Shown here one piece after another: positions 1 through 5,002 of a DNA stretch of 5,002 nt (positions are counted from its first letter, which is position 1; every line of letters begins with the position of its first letter). The translations under genes and the position numbers were made by a program. The DNA lies in the NCBI GenBank assembly GCA_023393895.1, contig JAEXBT010000148.1, forward strand, positions 1 through 5,002. The letters run 5' to 3'. The notes below the pieces were generated by a model, which was not told the origin of the DNA, did no database searches, and saw nothing but the letters and a program-made list of their open reading frames with translations. This stretch comes from Pseudomonadota bacterium (lineage in GTDB: Bacteria > Pseudomonadota > Gammaproteobacteria > Xanthomonadales > Xanthomonadaceae).

Positions 1-864
1 CTGTTCGGTTTCGCCGGACTGGCGGTGCTGGCGCCGCTCGGCTACGCGATGGCGTTCGGGCGATGGGGCTTTGCGGAACTCGGCGCGGGCGGGCTGGGCA
101 TCGCCTCGGCGGTGATGATGTGGGCGCAGGCGGCCGGCTTCGCGCTCTACCTCGCGCGGTCGCGACGTTTCCGAGACCTTGGGCTGTTCGCGCGCTTCGA
201 TCCGCCCGCACGCGAGCCGATCGGCGCGCTGCTGAAGACCGGCCTGCCGATCGGCGTGACCGTGGCGATGGAAGGCAGCCTCTTCATTGTCACCGCGCTG
301 CTGATCGGGCGGCTGGGCGAAGTGCCGGCGGCCGCACACCAGATAGCGATCAACGTCGCCAGCCTGTGCTTCATGATCCCGTTCGGTATTGCCGAGGCGA
401 CCACCGTGCGGGTGGGCAACGCGCTCGGCCGCGGCGATCGCGCCGGCATCCTGCGTGCGGCCCGGGCCGGGTTGGTGCTGGTGCTGGGCACGCAACTGCT
501 GTCCGGGCTGCTGATGGTGTTCGGCCACGATTTCATCGCCAGCCGCTACACCGCCGATGCCGCGGTGGCGACGCTGGCCGCCGGCCTGCTGCTGTACGCG
601 GCCGCGTTCCAGTTCCCCGATGGCATCCAGGTGCTGTCGGCCGGCGCGTTGCGCGGGCTCAAGGACACCCGGGTGCCGATGTTCCTGGCCGCGCTGGCCT
701 ACTGGGGCATCGGCATGCCGCTCGGTGCCGGGCTCGGGCTGGGCCTGGGCTGGGGACCGAAGGGCATGTGGCTCGGGCTGATCGCCGGCCTGACCGTGGC
801 CGCGATCCTGCTGGCCCGGCGTTTCCTGCGCAGCGCACGCCGCATGCCGATGGCTGCAGGCTGA
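1..864 (+). CDS. norM: MATE family multidrug efflux transporter, NorM type (5' end missing)
   Basis: This is an inner-membrane antiporter that exports drugs and cationic toxic compounds in exchange for Na+ or H+. The frame is open from base 1 and ends at TGA 862-864, giving 287 residues. NorM proteins are usually about 450-470 residues, so roughly the C-terminal 60% is present and the true start lies upstream. The visible part is a run of hydrophobic helices with NorM signatures: PLGYAMAFGRWGFAELG, then a helix with AMEGSLFIVTALL, then AAHQIAINVASLCFMIPFG, TTVRVGNALGRGD, and FQFPDGIQVLSAGALRG. The Glu at 271-273 and the Asp at 619-621 align with cation-site residues E255 and D371 of Vibrio NorM (recalled alignment), so the C-lobe ion site looks intact. 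The C-terminus is a short basic tail. An 88-bp gap with no clear terminator separates it from sppA. The family call is secure; the exact substrate and the choice between NorM and MdtK naming are not. Confidence 0.93.
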   Translation: MFGFAGLAVLAPLGYAMAFGRWGFAELGAGGLGIASAVMMWAQAAGFALYLARSRRFRDLGLFARFDPPAREPIGALLKTGLPIGVTVAMEGSLFIVTALLIGRLGEVPAAAHQIAINVASLCFMIPFGIAEATTVRVGNALGRGDRAGILRAARAGLVLVLGTQLLSGLLMVFGHDFIASRYTADAAVATLAAGLLLYAAAFQFPDGIQVLSAGALRGLKDTRVPMFLAALAYWGIGMPLGAGLGLGLGWGPKGMWLGLIAGLTVAAILLARRFLRSARRMPMAAG

Positions 865-952
865 ACGCGGCCGCGGTCGGGGTGACCTTCGAGGGATGTG
901 CGCCGCGCAGGGCGCAGGCTAGTCTGAGTGCGTTTTCCGGAATCCATTGCCC

Positions 953-2887
953 ATGAACACGACCATGCAGCCACCGCCGCTGCCCGCCACCCCGCCCGAG
1001 CGCGGCCCGATCGCGCGCTTCTTCATCGGCCTGTGGGACGCGATGAACTTCACCCGCAGGCTGATCCTCAACCTGCTGTTCTTCTTCCTGCTGTTCGTGT
1101 TCCTGATGCTGGTGCTGGCGGCGATGGTCGGTGGCGGGCAGGGCGCGAAGCTGGTCGACCGCACCACGCTGGTGCTGGCACCGCAGGGCAAGCTGGTCGA
1201 ACAGGACAGCCGTGATGCGCTGACCCGTGCGCTGGCCGGCAGCAGCCGCGACGGTCGCAACGCACAGGTGCAGCTGCGTGACCTGGTCGGTGCGATCGAC
1301 GCCGCGGCCAAGGACAAGCGCATCGAACGCGTGCTGCTGAACGTCGATGGCCTGCAGCCCTCTGGCTTCGCCTCGCTTGATGAGGTCGCGCGCGCGCTGC
1401 AGCGGCTGCGCACGTCAGGCAAGCAGATCGTCGCCTTCAGCCAGGGCATGGGCCAGGCGCAATACCTGCTGGCCGCGCAGGCCGACGAGGTCTACCACGA
1501 TCCGGACGGCTACGGCGTGGTGCTCGAGGGTCTGTCCGGCCACCGCCCGTACATGCGCGAGGCGCTGCAGGACAAGCTGGGCGTCGACTTCCACCTGTTC
1601 AAGGTCGGCGAATACAAGTCCGCCGCCGAACCGTTCGTGCGCGACGACGCCTCGCCCGAAGCGAAGGAGGCCGACCTCTACTGGATGAGCGACATCTGGA
1701 ACCGCTACCTCAGCGAGGTGGCCGCGCGTCGCAAGCTGGACCCGGCCGCACTGGCCGCCGGCATCGAGGGCATGGCGGGCGGCATCGAGGCCGCACAGGG
1801 CGACATCAACCGTTACGCCCTTCAGCAGAAGCTGGTCGATGGCCTGAAGACGCGCGAGGACGTGGAGAAGCTGCTGACCGAACGCGGCGTGGCCGATGCC
1901 GATGCCGACGGCGGCTTCCGCCAGATCGGCTTCGCCAACTACCTGCGCCACATGGCGCCGAAGCTGCCGGTGGAGGCCGATCCGCGCCCGCAGGTGGCGG
2001 TGGTGGTGGCCGAGGGCGAGATCGTGCCGGGTGACCAGCCGCGCGGCGTGGTCGGTGGCGAGACGGTCGCCGCGCTGCTGCGCGACGCGCGCGAGGACGA
2101 CAAGGTCAAGGCGGTGGTGCTGCGGGTGAACTCGCCCGGTGGCGAGGTGTTCGCCTCCGAACTGATCCGTCGCGAAATGGTTGCGCTGAAGGCGGCCGGC
2201 AAGCCGGTGGTGGCCTCGATGGGCGATGTCGCCGCGTCCGGTGGCTACTGGGTCAGCATGAACGCCGACCGCATCTACGCCGAGCCCAACACCATCACCG
2301 GCTCGATCGGCATCTTCGGCCTGATTCCCAACTTCACCCGCACCCTCGACAAGGTCGGCGTGCACACCGATGGCGTCGGCACCACGCGCTGGGCCGGCGC
2401 CTTCGACCCGACCCGGCCGCTGGATCCGGAAGTCGGCCGGGTGATCCAGTCGGTGATCGACAAGGGGTATCGCGATTTCACCGGCAAGGTGGCGCAGGCG
2501 CGCAACAAGCCGGTGGCTGATGTCGATGCGGTGGCGCGCGGGCGCGTGTGGAGCGGTGCGCAGGCGCGCGAGCGCGGCCTCGTCGATGCCTTCGGTGGCA
2601 TCCGCGATGCCATCGAGGATGCCGCGAAGCGTGCCAAGCTGGACAAGCCCGACAGCTACGCCGTGCGTTACGTCGAGGAGCCGATGTCGCCGTTCGAGAG
2701 CTGGATCGGTCGCTTCGCCCAGGCACGCGTGGGGATGGCGCTGCTGCAGGATTCGCCGCTGCTGCGCGGCGTGCTCGGCGCCATCTCGCCCAGGCTGGCC
2801 GAGCCGCTGCGTTACCTGGAATCGCAGGCGCGCGATGTCAACGGCCCGATGGTGCGCACCTCGGCGCATTGCTTCTGCGCGCCTTGA
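953..2887 (+). CDS. sppA: Signal peptide peptidase SppA, 67K type (protease IV, S49 family)
   Basis: This is a membrane-anchored serine protease that degrades signal peptides left after protein export, acting at the periplasmic face of the inner membrane. The product is 644 residues (E. coli SppA is about 618). A short proline-rich N-terminus leads into one membrane anchor at about residues 37-59 ([17 protein letters not shown]). Two tandem S49 domains follow, as expected of the long SppA form. The N-terminal domain carries the general-base lysine K222 in [15 protein letters not shown] (codon 1616-1618), matching K209 of E. coli. The C-terminal domain carries the nucleophile S429 in AASGGYW (codon 2237-2239), matching S409, followed by [11 protein letters not shown]. 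Both catalytic residues are present, so the enzyme should be active. I prefer ATG 953 over an in-frame TTG at 947, because CGGAA at 938-942 is better spaced for the ATG. The C-terminus ends with a short CFC cysteine pair. A strong hairpin lies just downstream. Confidence 0.96.
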   Translation: MNTTMQPPPLPATPPERGPIARFFIGLWDAMNFTRRLILNLLFFFLLFVFLMLVLAAMVGGGQGAKLVDRTTLVLAPQGKLVEQDSRDALTRALAGSSRDGRNAQVQLRDLVGAIDAAAKDKRIERVLLNVDGLQPSGFASLDEVARALQRLRTSGKQIVAFSQGMGQAQYLLAAQADEVYHDPDGYGVVLEGLSGHRPYMREALQDKLGVDFHLFKVGEYKSAAEPFVRDDASPEAKEADLYWMSDIWNRYLSEVAARRKLDPAALAAGIEGMAGGIEAAQGDINRYALQQKLVDGLKTREDVEKLLTERGVADADADGGFRQIGFANYLRHMAPKLPVEADPRPQVAVVVAEGEIVPGDQPRGVVGGETVAALLRDAREDDKVKAVVLRVNSPGGEVFASELIRREMVALKAAGKPVVASMGDVAASGGYWVSMNADRIYAEPNTITGSIGIFGLIPNFTRTLDKVGVHTDGVGTTRWAGAFDPTRPLDPEVGRVIQSVIDKGYRDFTGKVAQARNKPVADVDAVARGRVWSGAQARERGLVDAFGGIRDAIEDAAKRAKLDKPDSYAVRYVEEPMSPFESWIGRFAQARVGMALLQDSPLLRGVLGAISPRLAEPLRYLESQARDVNGPMVRTSAHCFCAP

Positions 2888-2908
2888 GCCGCGGCGCGTC
2901 AGGCCGTC

Positions 2909-2940
2909 GAAACGCCGGGCATGTCCCGGCGTTTCCTTTC
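2909..2940 (+). terminator. Intrinsic (Rho-independent) terminator after sppA
   Basis: A perfect 11-bp inverted repeat, GAAACGCCGGG (2909-2919) and CCCGGCGTTTC (2925-2935), encloses a 5-base loop, CATGT. The right arm runs into a pyrimidine tract (TTTCCTTTC, 2932-2940) that supplies a moderate U-rich tail. It starts 21 bases after the sppA stop, which is where a transcript end is expected, and it separates sppA from the SDR gene. The T-tract is interrupted by cytosines, so termination strength is inferred. Confidence 0.8.
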
Positions 2941-3024
2941 CGGGTCGATGCATCGCCAGCGCATCGCCGTGGTGCGCGAGCCGGGTATGCTGGCAGTCGT
3001 GTCGATTCCCGAACGAGATGGGCC

Positions 3025-3801
3025 ATGGATGCGCAACGCTGGCGGCTGGACGGGCAACTCGCGCTGGTGACCGGCGCCAGCGCGGGCATCGGCCGCGCCA
3101 TCGCCGCCGAGCTGATGGGCTTCGGAGCCACCGTGCTGATGGTCGCGCGTGATGAATCGGCGCTGGAAAGCGCCCGCGACGAACTGGAATCCGAAGTCTC
3201 CAGCGGCGAAGCCCATGTCTTCGCCGCCGATGTCGCCGATGCCGACAGCCGTCGCGCGCTGCTCGACTGGGTGGAGGACTCCGGCGACGGCCTCAACATC
3301 CTCGTCAACAACGCCGGCGGCAACCTGACCCGCGCCGCCACCGACTACAGCGAGGCCGAGTGGCGCGACATCTTCGAGATCAATGCCTTCAGCGCCCTCG
3401 AACTTTCGCGTTACGCGCATCCGCTGCTGACCCGCCACGCGATGTCGAGCATCGTCAACGTCGGCAGCGTGTCGGGCCTCACCCACGTGCGCACCGGCGT
3501 CGCCTACGGCATGAGCAAGGCGGCCATGCACCAGATGACCCGCAACCTCGCGGTCGAGTGGGCAGAGGACGGCGTGCGGGTGAATGCGGTCGCGCCGTGG
3601 TACATCCGCACCCGCCGCACCTCGCCCAAGCTGGCCGATCCGGACTACCTGGACGAGGTGCTGCTGCGCACGCCAATGGGCCGCGTCGGCGAGCCGCAGG
3701 AAGTCGCGGCGGCGGTCGCCTTCCTGTGCCTGCCCGCCGCCAGCTACATCACCGGCGAATGCATCGCGGTGGACGGGGGGTTCCTGCGCTACGGATTCTG
3801 A
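3025..3801 (+). CDS. SDR family NAD(P)-dependent oxidoreductase, tropinone reductase-like
   Basis: This is a soluble short-chain dehydrogenase/reductase predicted to reduce a carbonyl, or oxidise an alcohol, with a nicotinamide cofactor. The substrate is unknown. The 258-residue length is typical of classical SDRs. The Rossmann cofactor loop is TGASAGIG (T16-G23). Arg42 at the end of the second strand (MVARDE) favours NADPH. Asp69 is in AADV, and NNAG is at 95-98. The catalytic tetrad is complete: N120, S148 (in NVGSVSG), Y161 and K165 (in YGMSK). The C-terminal half ([30 protein letters not shown], read in two parts around residues 167-196) closely resembles plant tropinone reductase-type SDRs, and [12 protein letters not shown] near the end is the usual SDR closing motif. 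ATG 3025 puts the Rossmann strand at the normal distance from the N-terminus; its ribosome binding site is weak (CGAG at 3014-3017). It stands alone: a terminator lies before it and the sigma factor gene begins 82 bases after it. Confidence 0.95.
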   Translation: MDAQRWRLDGQLALVTGASAGIGRAIAAELMGFGATVLMVARDESALESARDELESEVSSGEAHVFAADVADADSRRALLDWVEDSGDGLNILVNNAGGNLTRAATDYSEAEWRDIFEINAFSALELSRYAHPLLTRHAMSSIVNVGSVSGLTHVRTGVAYGMSKAAMHQMTRNLAVEWAEDGVRVNAVAPWYIRTRRTSPKLADPDYLDEVLLRTPMGRVGEPQEVAAAVAFLCLPAASYITGECIAVDGGFLRYGF

Positions 3802-3803
3802 GG

Positions 3804-3862
3804 GGCCCGCCCAAGTTGCCGCCTGACGGGTTCTGCGGTATCAAGATCAGCTGGGGCGGGCC
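3804..3862. repeat. 9-bp perfect inverted repeat with 41-base loop, between SDR and sigma factor genes
   Basis: GGCCCGCCC (3804-3812) is exactly complementary to GGGCGGGCC (3854-3862), with 41 bases between the arms. It starts two bases after the SDR stop codon and ends 21 bases before the sigma factor start. No T-run follows the right arm (ATCCTCTC), and the loop is long for an intrinsic terminator. It may be an operator-like dyad or an mRNA leader structure, or a chance GC-rich pairing. The repeat itself is directly visible; any function is inference. Confidence 0.5.
3816..3844 (+). promoter_or_regulatory. Candidate sigma70-type promoter for the sigma factor/kinase pair
   Basis: TTGCCG (3816-3821) and TATCAA (3839-3844) are separated by exactly 17 bases. 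Each hexamer matches the housekeeping consensus (TTGACA and TATAAT) at 4 of 6 positions. It is correctly oriented, lies 40 bases upstream of the sigma factor ATG, and sits in the only non-coding gap before that gene. This gap is locally less GC-rich than the surrounding genes. In so GC-rich a genome a pair like this can occur by chance, so the call rests on sequence match and position only. Confidence 0.4.
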
Positions 3863-3870
3863 ATCCTCTC

Positions 3871-3876
3871 GGGGGA
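3871..3876 (+). promoter_or_regulatory. Ribosome binding site of the ECF sigma factor gene
   Basis: GGGGGA lies 7 bases upstream of ATG 3884, at a normal Shine-Dalgarno distance. It is the most convincing ribosome binding site in the window and fixes the start of the sigma factor at 3884. No other in-frame start before the conserved region has comparable support. Confidence 0.55.
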
Positions 3877-3883
3877 TTGCGGC

Positions 3884-4423
3884 ATGGGGCACGGGATCGA
3901 CGCGGCGGGGGTGGCGCTTCCTGATGAGGCCGTACGTGCGCGCTTCAACGAACTGTATGCGGAGTTGTCGCTGATTGCGCGACGCGAACTGCGTCGCGGA
4001 CGCGCCTATACGCTCGATACGGTCGCCGTCGTCAACGAGGCTTTCCTGAAACTGGAGGGCGGCCGCTTCGATGCCAGCCAGCGTGCGCCGTTCCTGGCCC
4101 TCGCGGCCAAGGCGATGCGCCACGTCGTCGTCGACCACGTGCGCCGCAAGCTAGCCGACAAGCGGGGCGGCGACCGTTACCAGGTCACGCTCGTCACCAA
4201 CATTCCGGACGAGCCCGCCAGCGCACTGCTTGACGTCATGCAGATCGAGGACGGCCTGCGCGCGTTGGGCGAACTCGAGCCGCGGCTGGTGGACATCGTC
4301 GAGTGCCGCTTCTTCGCCGGCATGGAGTTCTCAGAGATCGCCCTCGCGATGGAGCTGAGCGAGCGCACCGTCTACCGCGACTGGCAGCGTGCCCGGGCCT
4401 ACCTGCAGGCGCGCATGCAATGA
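3884..4423 (+). CDS. ECF sigma factor of the TIGR02999/ECF43 (Sigma70_ECF) type, kinase-linked
   Basis: This is an alternative RNA polymerase sigma factor of 179 residues that redirects transcription to a dedicated promoter set. Region 2 spans about residues 17-95: LYAELSLIARRELRRGRAYTL, then VVNEAFLKL, then AKAMRHVVVDHVRRKLADKRGG. Region 4, about residues 119-177, holds a helix-turn-helix (VECRFFAGMEFSEIALAMEL, then SERTVYRDWQRARAYL) matching the family's RDWxxARAxL pattern. In region 2.2 the usual DAED-like acidic run is replaced by TLDTVAVVNEAF (residues 43-54), so E and D positions become V and A, with T43 and T46 adjacent. Family members paired with kinases (EcfP in Vibrio, EcfK in Xanthomonas) need threonine phosphorylation in this region to bind core polymerase, and no anti-sigma factor is expected. 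The gene overlaps the kinase start by 4 bases (ATGA), implying translational coupling. Family assignment is strong; the regulon is unknown, although EcfK controls a type VI secretion system. Confidence 0.92.
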   Translation: MGHGIDAAGVALPDEAVRARFNELYAELSLIARRELRRGRAYTLDTVAVVNEAFLKLEGGRFDASQRAPFLALAAKAMRHVVVDHVRRKLADKRGGDRYQVTLVTNIPDEPASALLDVMQIEDGLRALGELEPRLVDIVECRFFAGMEFSEIALAMELSERTVYRDWQRARAYLQARMQ

Positions 4424-4938
4424 ACGCGGAAGTCGAACGCTGGCGGCGCCTGTCCGCGCTGTTCGACGAGGCGATCGATGCCGACACCGATGGCCGTGAA
4501 CGGCTGCTGCGCCAGGTGCAGGGCCAAGACCCCGAGCTCGCGCGCGAACTGGCGAAGATGCTGGCGGCGGTCGACCTCGAAGGCCCGCTCGACCTGCCGG
4601 CTGACGCCATCATCGACATGGATGAGGAAACGGCGCCTGCGCGCCTCGGCGAATGGACGATCGGGCACGAACTTGGGCGCGGCGGCATGGGGGTGGTCTA
4701 CGCCGCCAGCCGTGACGAGAGCGATACCGCGCAGCGCGCAGCGATCAAGCTGCTGCGCCGCCGCTGGGACGGCAGCCAGCAGGCGCAGCGCTTCCTGCAC
4801 GAGCGGCGCATCCTCGCCAGCCTCACGCATCCCAACCTGCCGCGCCTGATCGACCACGGCCTCGACCGCGAGGGCAGACCGGTGCGGAGCGTCAGATCAT
4901 CCACGTGGCGCGCGGCAGCGACAACTACGATGCGATGA
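4420..4938 (+). CDS. Serine/threonine protein kinase, N-terminal part only; reading frame broken near 4875
   Basis: This is the predicted cytoplasmic N-lobe of a Hanks-type kinase that should phosphorylate the adjacent sigma factor. ATG 4420 overlaps the sigma stop (ATGA). Residues 1-70 form a helical N-terminal segment (WRRLSALFDEAIDADTDGRE and following) typical of ECF-linked kinases. The kinase domain starts at about residue 77. The glycine loop is GRGGMGVVY (86-94), the ATP-anchoring lysine is K110 in AIKLL, and the helix-C glutamate is E128 in FLHERRILASLTHPNLPRLI. Homology runs through IDHGLDREGR to about residue 152 (base 4875). From there the frame carries rare codons (AGA, TCA, ACA, ACT, CGA) and stops at 4936-4938, for 172 residues in all. 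The hinge, the HRD catalytic loop, the DFG motif and any membrane segment are absent. No other frame continues the kinase, so this is not a simple frameshift. As written the product cannot be catalytic. It is either a real disrupted gene or a chimeric sequence end. Confidence 0.85.
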   Translation: MNAEVERWRRLSALFDEAIDADTDGRERLLRQVQGQDPELARELAKMLAAVDLEGPLDLPADAIIDMDEETAPARLGEWTIGHELGRGGMGVVYAASRDESDTAQRAAIKLLRRRWDGSQQAQRFLHERRILASLTHPNLPRLIDHGLDREGRPVRSVRSSTWRAAATTTMR

Positions 4939-5002
4939 ACATGGCGCAGGGCCGCAACCTGGCGGCGGTGATTGGCGCGGGGACATCGTTCAGCACGACG
5001 AC
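4872..5002 (+). CDS. Fragment resembling a YadA-like trimeric autotransporter neck/stalk (no start, runs off window)
   Basis: Frame +3 is open from the end of the kinase homology to the window edge. It reads GQTGAERQIIHVARGSDN followed by YDAMNMAQGRNLAAVIGAGT. Trimeric autotransporter adhesins carry neck/stalk motifs of the form RQITNVAxGTxxTDAVNVAQL, and the match in spacing and residues is clear (RQI, HVA, G, DA, N, AQ), although Gly replaces the usual Leu after the Gln. Of the 40 codons from 4881 to 5000, 35 end in G or C, typical of real coding here, while the kinase frame over the same bases is not. Such proteins form trimeric coiled-coil adhesins on the outer surface. There is no start codon or ribosome binding site for it, so it is an internal piece joined to the kinase gene. 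The family call rests on motif memory from about 40 residues. Confidence 0.42.

Noticed and set aside
899..916. Inverted repeat TGCGCC/GGCGCA between norM and sppA as a terminator or operator
   Set aside because: Only 6 bp of stem with a 6-base loop and no following T-run; common by chance at this GC content. It could still overlap the sppA promoter, but no convincing hexamers were found there (TAGTCT at 920-925 has no -35 partner).
947..952. TTG start for sppA two codons upstream
   Set aside because: ATG 953 follows in frame, is the stronger start codon, and sits at a better distance from CGGAA at 938-942.
1415..2953. A 512-codon open frame on the minus strand opposite sppA
   Set aside because: Long antisense frames are expected opposite GC-rich genes with strong third-position G/C bias. 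The translation is rich in His, Arg and Ala with no recognisable domain, while the + strand encodes an intact SppA with catalytic residues.
2986..2991. TATGCT as the -10 box of an SDR promoter
   Set aside because: It matches the consensus at 4 of 6 positions and is plausibly placed, but the region 17 bases upstream (ATCGCC) has no -35 likeness, so support is too thin to list as a feature.
2548..3024. Upstream extension of the SDR reading frame back into sppA
   Set aside because: The frame stays open but reads as low-complexity Arg/Ala sequence overlapping sppA and crossing the terminator. SDRs start just before the Rossmann strand, which fits ATG 3025.
4860..4938. Simple sequencing frameshift in the kinase gene
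   Set aside because: All three forward frames after 4875 were read. None gives the expected kinase continuation (a W/Y-rich hinge such as PWFAMEYVEG), so a one- or two-base indel does not explain the break.

Overview
The window is GC-rich DNA with strong G/C preference at third codon positions. Its NorM-type transporter, SppA, short-chain dehydrogenase and ECF sigma factor/kinase pair resemble those of gammaproteobacteria in the Xanthomonadaceae/Lysobacteraceae group (Lysobacter, Luteimonas, Xanthomonas, Stenotrophomonas). That placement is an inference from protein style; no rRNA or other marker is present. All supported genes lie on the + strand.

Layout: (1) 1-864, the C-terminal ~60% of a MATE/NorM multidrug efflux transporter, cut by the left edge. 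(2) 953-2887, a complete 67K-type signal peptide peptidase SppA (S49 family), with both the catalytic Lys (K222) and Ser (S429). (3) 2909-2940, a perfect 11-bp hairpin followed by a T-rich tract, a good candidate intrinsic terminator. (4) 3025-3801, a complete classical SDR oxidoreductase resembling tropinone reductases. (5) 3802-3883, a short leader with a 9-bp inverted repeat whose loop holds a sigma70-like promoter candidate, then a purine-rich ribosome binding site. (6) 3884-4423, an ECF sigma factor of the TIGR02999/ECF43 type. It overlaps by 4 bp (ATGA) the start of (7), a serine/threonine kinase gene at 4420. No stretch over 300 bases lacks a gene.

The first three genes look like ordinary housekeeping or accessory genes with no evident functional link: drug/sodium antiport in the inner membrane, clearance of signal-peptide remnants at the periplasmic face, and a soluble NAD(P)H-dependent reductase. 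The sigma factor/kinase pair is the regulatory module. In characterised relatives (EcfP-PknT of Vibrio, EcfK-PknS of Xanthomonas) the sigma factor is inactive until its partner kinase phosphorylates a threonine in region 2.2. The sigma factor here shows the matching signature: the usual acidic residues of region 2.2 are absent and threonines lie next to the gap.

The main oddity is at the right end. Kinase homology stops abruptly near 4875, before the catalytic loop, and no frame restores it. From about 4872 a different frame (+3) reads as the neck/stalk repeat of a YadA-like trimeric autotransporter. Either the kinase gene is broken by a rearrangement in this genome, or the last ~130 bases are a chimeric assembly end. 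The sequence alone cannot decide, though closeness to the window end makes an artefact quite possible.
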